DNA of 64,000 nucleotides from Sphingomonas naasensis (GTDB lineage Bacteria; Pseudomonadota; Alphaproteobacteria; Sphingomonadales; Sphingomonadaceae): NCBI RefSeq assembly GCF_004792695.1, contig NZ_SRXU01000001.1:868001-932000 (forward strand), in the 5' to 3' direction. The notes below the pieces were generated by a model. That model saw only the letters and a program-made list of their open reading frames with translations, was not told where the DNA came from and did no database searches. The translations under genes and the position numbers were made by a program. The stretch's first letter is position 1; each line of letters begins with the position of its first letter. Shown one piece after another: positions 53,669 through 62,278 of this stretch.

Positions 53669-54712
53669 TCAGCCCAGCCCCAGCAGCTTGCGGTTGAGCC
53701 CCGGATCGCTCCCGCCCGCGAAATCGTCGAATGCCTTGTCCGCCCGCCGGATCATGTGCGCCGCGATGAACGGCGCGCCTTCGCGCGCGCCGTCTTCGGG
53801 ATGCTTGAGGCAGCATTCCCATTCGAGCACTGCCCAACCTTCGTATCCATACTGTGTCAGCTTCGAGAAAATGCCGCCGAAATCGACCTGACCGTCGCCG
53901 AGCGAGCGGAAGCGGCCGGGGCGATCGACCCAGTCCTGGAAGCCGCCATAGACCCCCGAGCGCCCCGTCGGGTTGAGCTCGGCGTCCTTGACGTGGAACA
54001 TCTTGATGCGCTCGTGATAGATGTCGATGAACGCCAGATAGTCGAGCGCCTGCAGCACGTAGTGGCTGGGGTCGTAGAGGATGTTGGCGCGCGGGTGATT
54101 GTCGACCCCCGCGAGGAACCGCTCGAAGGTGACGCCGTCGTGGAGATCCTCGCCGGGGTGGATCTCATAGGCGAGGTCGACGCCCTGCCCGTCGAACGCG
54201 TCGAGGATCGGCCGCCAGCGCTTCGCCAGCTCGCCGAACGCTTCCTCGACCAGCCCGGCCGGGCGCTGCGGCCACGGATAGAGATAGGGCCAGGCGAGCG
54301 CGCCCGAGAAGGTCGCATGCGCGTCGAGCCCGAGCCGCCGGCTCGCCTTGGCAGCGAGATGGAGCTGCGCGACCGCCCATTGCTGGCGCTCGGCGGGCTT
54401 GCCCTTGAGCGCATCGGGCGCGAACGCATCGAAGGCGACGTCATAGGCAGGGTGCACCGCGACCAGCTGCCCCTGGAGATGCGTCGAGAGTTCGGTGATC
54501 TCGACCCCCGCCTCGCGGCAAATGCCGGCGAGCTCGTCGCAATAATCCTGGCTCTCGGCGGCTTTGGCGAGGTCGATGCAGCGGCTATCCCAAGTGGGAA
54601 TCTGGACGCCGACATAGCCGGCATCGGCCATCCAGCGCGCCGCCGAGGCAAGCGTGTCGAACGGCGCCGCGTCGCTCATGAACTGGGCGAGGAAGACCGC
54701 CGGACCCTTCAT
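53669..54712 (-). CDS. Cytoplasmic TIM-barrel sugar isomerase/epimerase
   Basis: A 347-residue protein without signal. WMADAGYVGVQIPTWDSR, ELSTHLQGQLVAVHPAYD, DLAYEIHPGEDLHDG, NILYDPSHYVLQALDY, IKMFHVKDAEL and WAVLEWECCLKHPEDG show the metal-binding Glu/Asp/His sites of this group. Unlike the other two TIM-barrel proteins here it should work in the cytoplasm, so it is a candidate for the last isomerisation or epimerisation of the imported keto sugar. Confidence 0.83.
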   Translation of the reverse strand: MKGPAVFLAQFMSDAAPFDTLASAARWMADAGYVGVQIPTWDSRCIDLAKAAESQDYCDELAGICREAGVEITELSTHLQGQLVAVHPAYDVAFDAFAPDALKGKPAERQQWAVAQLHLAAKASRRLGLDAHATFSGALAWPYLYPWPQRPAGLVEEAFGELAKRWRPILDAFDGQGVDLAYEIHPGEDLHDGVTFERFLAGVDNHPRANILYDPSHYVLQALDYLAFIDIYHERIKMFHVKDAELNPTGRSGVYGGFQDWVDRPGRFRSLGDGQVDFGGIFSKLTQYGYEGWAVLEWECCLKHPEDGAREGAPFIAAHMIRRADKAFDDFAGGSDPGLNRKLLGLG

Positions 54713-54737
54713 GCCACCCCTCCCGTCGGTGCGAAGC

Positions 54738-55130
54738 TCACTTCGCGGTTTCGGCCTTGAGATACGCGATCAGCGCAGCGCGTTTGGCCGGATCGGTCAC
54801 CTTCATCGGCATGCGCGTGCCGGGCACCTTCTGCGTCGGCGCGGCGAGGAATTGATCGAGCGTCTGCGCATTCCAGACGATGTTCGATGCCTTGAGCGCG
54901 GGGCTGTAGTTGAAGCCCGGCACAGAACCGGCCTTGCGGCCGAACAGGCCGTGGAGATTGGGGCCCAGCAGGCTCTTCCCGCCGGCAGAAAGCGTGTGGC
55001 ACGCCTTGCAGGTAGCGAAGGCCGCCGCGCCCGCATCCTGGACGGGAGGTGCGGCGACGGACGGCAACGCTGTCAGGGTCAGCGCACATAATGTTGCCGC
55101 AACCGGCGACAACATGATCAGAGATTTCAT
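54738..55130 (-). CDS. Periplasmic c-type cytochrome
   Basis: A 130-residue class I cytochrome c. Start follows GGAGAGGATA. Signal peptide ends PSVAA. Haem site C41-K-A-C44-H45 with FATCKACHTL; the methionine ligand lies in GTRMPMKVTD near residue 107. LGPNLHGLFGRKAGSVPGFN is typical of cytochrome c2-like proteins. It is the first gene of the minus-strand sugar operon and should accept electrons from the GMC dehydrogenase. Confidence 0.92.
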   Translation of the reverse strand: MKSLIMLSPVAATLCALTLTALPSVAAPPVQDAGAAAFATCKACHTLSAGGKSLLGPNLHGLFGRKAGSVPGFNYSPALKASNIVWNAQTLDQFLAAPTQKVPGTRMPMKVTDPAKRAALIAYLKAETAK

Positions 55131-55231
55131 TATCCTCTCCGGTCTGGCAACGATCGGTAGGCTTCATGTAAGCGGTTCGCGCCGCACGGCGCAACCATTT
55201 ATCAGACATAAAATCGATGGACGGAGGACCG

Positions 55232-56464
55232 ATGGAGACGGGCACGCAGCCAAGGTTACGCTACGGCATGGTGGGGGGCGGCGAAGGCGCGTTCATCGGC
55301 GCGGTGCATCGCATGGCGGCGTCGCTCGACGGCGCATACCAGCTGGTGTGCGGCGCGTTCAGCAGCGATGCGGAACGCAACCGGCGCAGCGCCGCGGGCC
55401 TCGGGCTCGATCCCGCGCGCGCCTATGCGACGCTCGACGCGCTGCTCGCCGGCGAGGCGGCGCTGCCCGCGGATCAGCGGATGCAGGCGCTGGCGATCGT
55501 CACCCCCAATCACCTCCACGCCCCCGCCGCGATTGCCGCGCTCGATGCCGGCTTCCACGTCTTCTCCGAGAAGCCGATGGCGCTCGACCTCGACGAGGCG
55601 CTGGCGATCGAGGCGGCGGTGCAGCGCAGCGGCAGGCTCTACGGGCTGGCCTTCACCTATAGCGGCTATCCGCTGGTCGAGGAGGCGCGGGCGCGCGTCG
55701 CGCGGGGCGATTTCGGCGCGATCCGGCTGGTCCAGGCCGAATATTGGCAAGGCTGGCTGAGCCAGCCGATCGACCGCGACGGGCAGAAACAGGCCGAATG
55801 GCGCACCGATCCGGCGCGCGCCGGGCTGGGCGGCTGCCTCGGCGACATCGGCACCCACGCCTTCCAGCTCGCCGAGCATGTCTCGGGGCTGACCGTCGAG
55901 GCGCTCAGCGCCGATCTCGCCATCCATGTCCCCGGCCGCCGGCTCGACGACGACGTCGCCGCGCTGCTCCGCTTCGAAGGCGGCGCACGCGGGGTGCTCA
56001 AGGCGACGCAGGTCGCCGCGGGCGAGGAGAATGGCCTGCGGCTGCGCGTCTATGGCGAGAAAGGCGGGCTCGAATGGTCGCAGATGGAGCCCAACACGCT
56101 GACGCTGCGCTGGCTCGACCGCCCCGCCGAGACCGTCCGCGCCGGCGGCCCCGGCCTCGACCCGCTGACCGCCGCACGGCTGCGCACGCCCTCAGGCCAT
56201 CCCGAAGGGTATATCGAGGCCTTCGCCAATCTCTATCAGAGCTTCGGCCGGACGATCCGTGCCGGCGCAGGAGCTCCCCCGGTGCGCGGCGCGGCGGACT
56301 GGTTCCCGGGCATCACCGACGGTCTCAGGACGATGACCTTCGTCGAGGCGATGATCCAGAACAGCGCCGGCGACGCCAAATGGACCGCGCTCGCCAAGGT
56401 GCTGGAGGCGCGCCGGATATCGGCCGGCCTGCCCCCCCAGACTGCGCCGGCCCCGATCGCGTGA
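55232..56464 (+). CDS. Gfo/Idh/MocA family oxidoreductase
   Basis: A 410-residue NAD(P)-dependent enzyme. ATG at 55232 is preceded by GGAGGA, at short spacing; an in-frame ATG at 55217 lacks a site. Rossmann start LRYGMVGGGEGAFIGAVHRM, then the EKPM motif (VFSEKPMALDLDEAL) and GGCLGDIGTHAFQLAEH with catalytic Asp/His. Members oxidise or reduce sugar carbons, often C3. It is divergent from the cytochrome gene and coupled to the AraC regulator by GTGA. Confidence 0.88.
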   Translation: METGTQPRLRYGMVGGGEGAFIGAVHRMAASLDGAYQLVCGAFSSDAERNRRSAAGLGLDPARAYATLDALLAGEAALPADQRMQALAIVTPNHLHAPAAIAALDAGFHVFSEKPMALDLDEALAIEAAVQRSGRLYGLAFTYSGYPLVEEARARVARGDFGAIRLVQAEYWQGWLSQPIDRDGQKQAEWRTDPARAGLGGCLGDIGTHAFQLAEHVSGLTVEALSADLAIHVPGRRLDDDVAALLRFEGGARGVLKATQVAAGEENGLRLRVYGEKGGLEWSQMEPNTLTLRWLDRPAETVRAGGPGLDPLTAARLRTPSGHPEGYIEAFANLYQSFGRTIRAGAGAPPVRGAADWFPGITDGLRTMTFVEAMIQNSAGDAKWTALAKVLEARRISAGLPPQTAPAPIA

Positions 56465-57231
56465 GACGCCATGACTGCCTGTTGGCAGCGCCGCACCATG
56501 CGGTGAGCGTGTCCCGCTACGCCCCGGGCGAGCGGCATCGCGCGCACCGCGATCGCTACCCGCGTATCAGCTTCGTCCTCCGGGGCGGGTATCGCGAGGA
56601 AAGCCGGCCGGGCGCCATTCGCATGACGCCCGGCGATGTCCTGCTCAAATCGCACCGCGCGCTGCACGAGGACCAGTTCGGGAGCGACGGCGCCATCGTC
56701 GCCTCGATCGAATTTCTGACCGACGATCCGTTCGACGCCGCCCCGCACGCGCCCGAATGGCACCGCCGCTCGGACGGCTTCGCGCTCCGTCATGCCGCCG
56801 GGCTGCTCGAAGCCGCATTGGCAGGCGATTCGGCGGGGGTGGCGACCGCGGGAAACGACCTGATCGCGACGCGGCCGGACGATATCGCGGAGCGGCGACC
56901 GCCCCCGGCGTGGCTCCGGCATCTCAAGGAGGAGCTGGAAACCGTCAGCCAGGCACAGGTCGACGTTCGCGCCCGCGCGATCGCCGCCGGGGTCCATCCG
57001 GTCCACGCCTCGCGCCTGTTCCGGCAATGCTATGCCATGTCGATCAGCGATCATGCCCGCGCGCAGGGCGTGCGGCGCGCGCTGGCGCTGATGACGCGCG
57101 AGGCGGCGCTGAGCGACGTCGCCGTGGCGGCCGGCTTCTATGACCAGAGCCATATGAATCGCGTCTTCCGCCGCGTGATCGGCCGCACTCCCGGCGCGCA
57201 GCGGGCGCAATGGTTGCGCGCGATCGGCTAA
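56461..57231 (+). CDS. AraC family transcriptional regulator
   Basis: A 256-residue protein. GTG at 56461 overlaps the oxidoreductase stop. The N-terminal cupin-like part (SVSRYAPGERHRAHRDRYPR, GDVLLKSHRALHEDQFG) senses a ligand. The C-terminal double helix-turn-helix includes VHPVHASRLFRQCYAMSISD and LSDVAVAAGFYDQSHMNRVF followed by RRVIGRTPGAQR. It probably controls the divergent sugar operon. Confidence 0.87.
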   Translation: MRRHDCLLAAPHHAVSVSRYAPGERHRAHRDRYPRISFVLRGGYREESRPGAIRMTPGDVLLKSHRALHEDQFGSDGAIVASIEFLTDDPFDAAPHAPEWHRRSDGFALRHAAGLLEAALAGDSAGVATAGNDLIATRPDDIAERRPPPAWLRHLKEELETVSQAQVDVRARAIAAGVHPVHASRLFRQCYAMSISDHARAQGVRRALALMTREAALSDVAVAAGFYDQSHMNRVFRRVIGRTPGAQRAQWLRAIG

Positions 57232-57274
57232 GATCGTCCAATACGCGCGCGCCGTACCGCTCCAGGGTGTGGCC

Positions 57275-58801
57275 ATGGATCGTCGTTCCTTATTGCTCGG
57301 CATCGGGGCCGCCTCGCTGTCGGGCGCCGCCAAGGCCGCAGATGCGCAAATTCCGCCTCGCCGAGGGGCTTCCAGCTTTCCGCTGGCAGACGAACTCGAC
57401 GAGCGCATCTACAAGGCCATGCGCCGGCTTTCGGCGGCCACCGGCCTTGCGGTCGCGGTCTATTCCCCTGACGGAACCTACGCGCGCGGGTTCGGCGTCA
57501 CCGAGCTTCGGGCAGGCCGGCCAGTCGACGCGGACACCTGCTTCTACATCGGATCATCGACCAAGCCGCTGACCGCCCTGACGCTCGCAACCATGGCGCA
57601 TCGCGGTGCGCTCGACCTGGCCGCGCCGATCGCCCGCTGGGCCGAGGCCGCGCCCTTCCCCGCCGAGGTTCGGGCAGGCGAAGTGACGTTGCGCCACCTG
57701 CTGGCGCACATCTCCGGAATCAGTTGCGATCCCATCGGCTTCCGCGTCGCCTTTTCCGGCCAGCACGATCCGGCGACGCTGTGGCGCCTGCTCGCCGCGT
57801 GCACCGTCGACACCGAGGCGCCGCCCGGCACCTTCCACTACACCAACATCGGCTACAACATCGCCACGCTCCTCACCGACCGGCATTTCGGCCGACCGTG
57901 GCAGGACATGCTGGAACGCGAGCTCTTCGGCCCCGCACGCATGCGGCATGCCAGCGCGCGCATGTCGCGTGCGCGGCGCGAAGGCTGGCCTGTCGCCAGG
58001 CCGCACGTCGCGCTGCCCGAAGGCGTGACGCCGATCGGCCTGCAGAAGGATGACGCGACGATGCATTCGGCGGGCGGCGTGATCATGAGCGCCCATGATG
58101 CCGTCCGGTGGCTCGAGCTAATGAGCGAAGCCGGCGCGATCGGCGGGCGGCAAATCGTCCCTGCCGCAGCGGTGCTCGCGACCCGCGCGCCGATCGCCGC
58201 GCTTCGCGCCGAATTCGCCGGCTATACCCGCACCGCCTACGGGCTCGGCTGGTACCATGTGCCGTTCCGTGACGAGCTGATGCTGCACCATCTCGGCGGC
58301 TTTGCCGGCGCGCGCGCCCATGTCTCGTACATCCCGGCGCGACGGATCGGAGTCGCCGCGTTCGTGAACGATTCGAGCGCGGCCACCGAGCTCACCGACG
58401 CCATCGCCGACTATGTCTATGATCGCACCGCGCGGCGCGCAGACGCCGTCCAGGTCTTCGACGCACGGATCGAGCAACTCGTGATCGCGCGCGACCGCCT
58501 CTACGCGAAGATCACCGCGGATCGCGCGGCGCGAGCGGCACGCCGCTCGACGCTGACCCGGCCGATGCAGGAATATGCCGGGCGATATTGCAACGACGCG
58601 TTTGGCGAGATCGAAGTCAGCGCGTCGGCGCGATCGCTCGACATCCACTTCGGCGCGATGCGCGCGCTCGCCGAGCCCTCGCCGGAACCCGAGACCGTCC
58701 GGGTCGAGCTCGTTCCGATGCAGGGCGAGCGGATCGGCTTCGTCGACGGCGGATCGGCGCTGCGATACCGCGGCGCGATCTACACGCGCATACGAGCCTG
58801 A
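57275..58801 (+). CDS. Exported beta-lactamase-family serine hydrolase
   Basis: A 508-residue protein. ATG at 57275 (a GTG at 57269 is in frame). Tat-like signal MDRRSLLLGIGAASLSGAAK. Active-site motifs S94-S-T-K97, Y189-T-N191 and H339-L-G-G342. The last 120 residues form a small beta domain (MQEYAGRYCNDAFGEIEVSA). Probably a periplasmic esterase or peptidase. It stands alone between the sugar locus and the DUF4178 cluster. Confidence 0.87.
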   Translation: MDRRSLLLGIGAASLSGAAKAADAQIPPRRGASSFPLADELDERIYKAMRRLSAATGLAVAVYSPDGTYARGFGVTELRAGRPVDADTCFYIGSSTKPLTALTLATMAHRGALDLAAPIARWAEAAPFPAEVRAGEVTLRHLLAHISGISCDPIGFRVAFSGQHDPATLWRLLAACTVDTEAPPGTFHYTNIGYNIATLLTDRHFGRPWQDMLERELFGPARMRHASARMSRARREGWPVARPHVALPEGVTPIGLQKDDATMHSAGGVIMSAHDAVRWLELMSEAGAIGGRQIVPAAAVLATRAPIAALRAEFAGYTRTAYGLGWYHVPFRDELMLHHLGGFAGARAHVSYIPARRIGVAAFVNDSSAATELTDAIADYVYDRTARRADAVQVFDARIEQLVIARDRLYAKITADRAARAARRSTLTRPMQEYAGRYCNDAFGEIEVSASARSLDIHFGAMRALAEPSPEPETVRVELVPMQGERIGFVDGGSALRYRGAIYTRIRA

Positions 58802-58899
58802 AAAAACGCACGCGCGGCGCCCGGCCCGCGCCCTTACGTCGCTTTGCTGTTTCGGACTCGCGCGGAAGCCTCTATCCTCGCCGCGGAAGAGGGGGACGT

Positions 58900-59892
58900 A
58901 TGGGCATTTTCGATTTTCTCTCGAAGCAGTTCGTCGACGTCATCGACTGGGTCGACGAGCCGGGCACGCTGGCGATCCGCTATCCGATGCAGGATCGCGA
59001 GATCCAGAACGGCGCGCAGCTGACCGTGCGCGCCGGCCAGACCGCGCTCTTCTACAACGAAGGCCAGCTCGCCGACGCCTTCCTGCCCGGGCTCTACACG
59101 CTCGAGACCGGCAACCTGCCGGTGCTCACCGCGCTGATGAACTGGGACAAGGGCTTCGCCTCGCCGTTCAAGGCCGATGTCTATTATTTCAGCCAGAAGG
59201 AGCAGACCGGGCTGAAATGGGGGACGCAGCAGCCGATCACGGTGCGCGACAAGGAATTCGGCCCCTTACGCGTCCGCGCCTTCGGCTCCTATTCGTTCCG
59301 CATCGAGAGCGTGCCGACCTTCGCGGTGAAGATGATGGGCTCGCTCGACCGGCTCACCGTGCACGATCTCGAGGATCAGCTGCGCGGCGTGATCGCCACT
59401 GCGATCGCCTCGGCGCTGGGCACCGGCGAGATCGCGTTCCTCGACCTCGCCGCCAACCAGAGCGTGCTCTCCGAGAAGCTCAAGGCCGCGGTCGAGCCCG
59501 CCTTCGCCGCCTGGGGCCTCAGCTGCACCAGCTTCTTCATCGAGAGCCTGTCGCTGCCCGAGGAAGTCCAGGCGCATCTCGATAAGGCGAGCTCGATGCG
59601 CGTCGTCGGCGATCTCGATCGCTTCGTCCGCTTCCAGAGCGCGCAGGCGATCGAGACCGCGGCCGGCCAGTCTGGCGGCGTCGCGGGCGCCGGCGCGGGC
59701 ATGGCGGCGGGACTGGCGATCGGCCAGACCATGGCGGGCGGCATCGGTGCCGCGCCTTCGGCTCCGGCGGCGGCATTGGGCGAGGACGCCTATGCGCAGA
59801 TCGAGAAGCTCCACAAATTGCTGACCATCGGCGCGATCACGCAGGAGGATTTCGACGCCAAGAAGGCCGAGCTGCTGAGCCGTATCCGCTGA
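58900..59892 (+). CDS. SPFH (band-7) protein with C-terminal SHOCT motif
   Basis: A 330-residue protein. ATG at 58900 follows GAGGGGGACGT. The N-terminus (MGIFDFLSKQFVDVIDWVDE) is followed by an SPFH-like domain to about 220 (QNGAQLTVRAGQTALFYNEG, GLYTLETGNLPVL, then RVRAFGSYSFRIESV). A Gly/Ala-rich linker leads to the SHOCT helix pair (AQIEKLHKLLTIGAITQEDF, then DAKKAELLSRI). It resembles YdjI/virion-core-like SPFH proteins that bind oligomeric partners. First gene of the cluster. Confidence 0.85.
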   Translation: MGIFDFLSKQFVDVIDWVDEPGTLAIRYPMQDREIQNGAQLTVRAGQTALFYNEGQLADAFLPGLYTLETGNLPVLTALMNWDKGFASPFKADVYYFSQKEQTGLKWGTQQPITVRDKEFGPLRVRAFGSYSFRIESVPTFAVKMMGSLDRLTVHDLEDQLRGVIATAIASALGTGEIAFLDLAANQSVLSEKLKAAVEPAFAAWGLSCTSFFIESLSLPEEVQAHLDKASSMRVVGDLDRFVRFQSAQAIETAAGQSGGVAGAGAGMAAGLAIGQTMAGGIGAAPSAPAAALGEDAYAQIEKLHKLLTIGAITQEDFDAKKAELLSRIR

Positions 59893-59908
59893 TCGGGATT
59901 CCGGCCGC

Positions 59909-60583
59909 ATGAGCCAGCACCTTCCCTGCCCCAATTGCGGCGCCGATGTCGTGTTCCGCTCGCCAGCGCTGCCGAGCCGTGTGTGCGACTATTGCCGCTC
60001 GCTGCTGGTGCGCAGCGATTCGGGCGTGATCAAGGTCGGCGAGGCCGCGGCTTTGCCCTTCGACGTCAGCCCGGTGCAGATCGGCATGCGCGGCCGCATC
60101 GACGGCAAGGGCTTCGAAGTCATCGGCCGCGTCCGCTGGGCATGGACCGACGGCGCGTGGAACGAGTGGCTGCTGCTGTTCGAGGATGGCGGCAACGCGT
60201 GGCTCGGCGAGGCGATGGGGCAGTTCATGCTGCTGTGGGAGCGTTCGCTGGGTCAGGTCCGCAGCCCCGCGCTGCGCGGCATCGTCAAGGGGCAGGACGC
60301 GGTGATCGGCACCGAGGTCCAGCTCGACCACCAGAAGCTGGTCATCGCCGATGCGCGCGAGGTGGTCTGCGTCGCGGCCGAGGGCGAGCTGCCCTTCACC
60401 GCGCCGAGCGGCTGGAAGCTCTACAGCGTCGATCTGCGCGGCCAGCACGGCGAGTGCGCGACGCTGCAGCGCGACCGCGGGGAAACGAGTGTCTACCAAG
60501 GGCGCTATGTGACGCTCGCCGAACTGGCGCCGCGCGGGATGCGCGCGATCGAAGGCTGGACGCTGCCCGCTTATGCAGCCTGA
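59909..60583 (+). CDS. DUF4178 protein with N-terminal zinc ribbon
   Basis: A 224-residue protein. The zinc ribbon has C7-x2-C10 and C26-x2-C29. The DUF4178 domain follows: MRGRIDGKGFEVIGRVRWAW, then WNEWLLLFEDGGNAWLGEAM. The biochemistry of this domain is unknown. It starts 16 bases after the SPFH gene and overlaps the next gene by 11 bases. Confidence 0.82.
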   Translation: MSQHLPCPNCGADVVFRSPALPSRVCDYCRSLLVRSDSGVIKVGEAAALPFDVSPVQIGMRGRIDGKGFEVIGRVRWAWTDGAWNEWLLLFEDGGNAWLGEAMGQFMLLWERSLGQVRSPALRGIVKGQDAVIGTEVQLDHQKLVIADAREVVCVAAEGELPFTAPSGWKLYSVDLRGQHGECATLQRDRGETSVYQGRYVTLAELAPRGMRAIEGWTLPAYAA

Positions 60584-61913
60584 CGCCGCGATCCGCGCCG
60601 AGCCGGCGCCTGCGACGCGGGCGCTGACCTGCCCTTCCTGCGGCGGCGGCGTCGAGCTGCGCGCGGCGGGCTATACCGTCCATGTCGCCTGCCAATATTG
60701 CGGCTCGATCCTCGACGTCACCGATCCGCAGGTGAAGCTGGTCACCGCCTATCACCAGGCGGCGGCGGCGCTCGAGATCCCGCTCGGCACGCGCGGCGTG
60801 CTGCGCGGCGTCGAATGGGAAGTCATCGGCTATCTCCAGCGCTCGGAGAACGGCGCCTATGGCTGGGACGAGTATCTGCTGTTCAATCCGTATCACGGCT
60901 ATCGCTGGCTGGTGTACGCGCGCGGTGGCTGGAGCCTCGGCGAGCAGCTGACCGTCATGCCGGACTGGGTCGCGCACGACCAGCTCGCCGTCGCGGGGGA
61001 GATCTTCACGCATTTCTACGCCGATGGTGTCGCGCGGGTCGATTATGTGCTCGGCGAGTTCTTCTGGCGCGTGGCGGTGGGCGAAACCGTGCAGACCGCC
61101 GACTGGGCACGCCCGGGCGCGATGCTGTCGCGCGAGGAGAACGCCCAGGAGATCAGCTGGACGCGCAACGAATGGTTGCCCTCGAAGGAGATGCAGCAGG
61201 CGTTCGGAGTCCAGCGCGATCCGCTACCGTGGCCGCCCTTGCCGCATCAGCCCTCGCCTTGGGGGGACTGGCTCAAGACCGGGGTCAAGATCGGCCTTGT
61301 CGCGTTCGCCTTCCTGCTGCTCTTCGCCTTCCAATTCGGGGGCACGCGATGGGACGCGGCGGGCACGTTCCCGATCGCGGCCGACGGACGCGAGCAGAGC
61401 GTGACGCTCGGCCCGATCACCTTGCGCAGCCGCTATCAGAGCGTCCATCTCCGCGCGGAGGTGCCGCGCCTCGAAAATGGCTGGCTCGATCTCGACTACA
61501 GCCTCGTCGATCGCAAGACCCAGCAGGTCTACGAAGCCTATGGCGCCGCCGAGCGCTATTCGGGCACGGACTCCGACGGCGCATGGACCGAGGGGGACCG
61601 CCGCACCGCGGTGTCGATCCCCAGCGTTCCCGCGGGCAGCTATGATCTGGTGGTCGATTACAAGGGCAATCGCTGGTCGAACGCGCCGAGCTATCTCGAT
61701 AGCGGCGCCGGCTGGATGGACGCCGCCAACGCGCCGCAGGTCACCGTCGAGGTGCGGCAGGGCGCGGTATACGCCTCCAATCTCTGGCTTGCGCTGATTC
61801 TGATCGCGGCGCCTTTGCTGTTCGGCCTGTTCCGGCACCTCTCGTTCGAGAGCGCGCGCAAGGGCGAGAGCGACTTCGCCCCGAGCGGAAGCGATGGGGA
61901 CGACGACGAATGA
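60573..61913 (+). CDS. DUF4178 protein with zinc ribbon and two membrane helices
   Basis: A 446-residue protein. Zinc ribbon C20-x2-C23 and C40-x2-C43; DUF4178 domain (GTRGVLRGVEWEVIGYLQRS, WDEYLLFNPYHGYRWLVYAR) to about 220. A membrane helix follows at 236-252 (KIGLVAFAFLLLFAFQF), then a periplasmic beta domain (about 260-400) and a second helix (LWLALILIAAPLLFGLF) before an acidic tail. The ATGA overlap couples it to the 48-residue peptide. Confidence 0.82.
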   Translation: MQPDAAIRAEPAPATRALTCPSCGGGVELRAAGYTVHVACQYCGSILDVTDPQVKLVTAYHQAAAALEIPLGTRGVLRGVEWEVIGYLQRSENGAYGWDEYLLFNPYHGYRWLVYARGGWSLGEQLTVMPDWVAHDQLAVAGEIFTHFYADGVARVDYVLGEFFWRVAVGETVQTADWARPGAMLSREENAQEISWTRNEWLPSKEMQQAFGVQRDPLPWPPLPHQPSPWGDWLKTGVKIGLVAFAFLLLFAFQFGGTRWDAAGTFPIAADGREQSVTLGPITLRSRYQSVHLRAEVPRLENGWLDLDYSLVDRKTQQVYEAYGAAERYSGTDSDGAWTEGDRRTAVSIPSVPAGSYDLVVDYKGNRWSNAPSYLDSGAGWMDAANAPQVTVEVRQGAVYASNLWLALILIAAPLLFGLFRHLSFESARKGESDFAPSGSDGDDDE

Positions 61914-62056
61914 GCGGACGCACCTTCTTCTTTTCGCTCTGGTGCCTCGGCGTAGCGGGGCTGTTCGTACTCGGCGCCGGCTTCGCCTGGTCGCCTTTCG
62001 CCGAAGGCGGCCGCGCGCGCAGCCATGCCGGCTATTACGGCCCCCACCACAAATAG
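61910..62056 (+). CDS. Small membrane peptide of 48 residues
   Basis: ATG at 61910 overlaps the preceding stop (ATGA) and the stop TAG is at 62054-62056. The peptide begins MSGRTFFFSLWCLGVAGLFV, with a single membrane helix, and ends with a polar GYYGPHHK tail rich in His and Tyr. It has nine bases to the DUF350 gene. Coupling on both sides and codon use like its neighbours support a real gene. No family recognised. Confidence 0.65.
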   Translation: MSGRTFFFSLWCLGVAGLFVLGAGFAWSPFAEGGRARSHAGYYGPHHK

Positions 62057-62065
62057 GAGACGGAA

Positions 62066-62278
62066 ATGGTCACCACCCTACCCGCCGTGCTGAGCACCCT
62101 GCTCTATTCCGCGATCGGCATCGTCGTGTTCGTCGTCGGTTTCGTCATCCTCGACCTGCTCACCCCGGGAAAGCTGTGGGAAGAGATCGAGCAGAAGCAG
62201 AATGTCGCCGTGGCGATCTTCGCGGGCGCGGTCGCGATCGGGCTCGCGATCATCGTCGCCGCCGCGATCCATGGCTGA
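62066..62278 (+). CDS. DUF350 membrane protein
   Basis: A 70-residue protein with two membrane helices. YSAIGIVVFVVGFVILDLLT, then PGKLWEEIEQKQNVAVAIFA and GAVAIGLAIIVAAAI, is the DUF350 (YjfL-like) pattern with one repeat. Start follows AGGAGACGGAA. It overlaps the aminopropyltransferase start by eight bases. Confidence 0.87.
   Translation: MVTTLPAVLSTLLYSAIGIVVFVVGFVILDLLTPGKLWEEIEQKQNVAVAIFAGAVAIGLAIIVAAAIHG

Noticed and set aside
47486..55130. A CRISPR or phage-defence reading of the TIM-barrel/DUF1080 block.
   Set aside because: Every gene belongs to sugar metabolism or electron transfer; no nuclease, helicase or spacer array is present.
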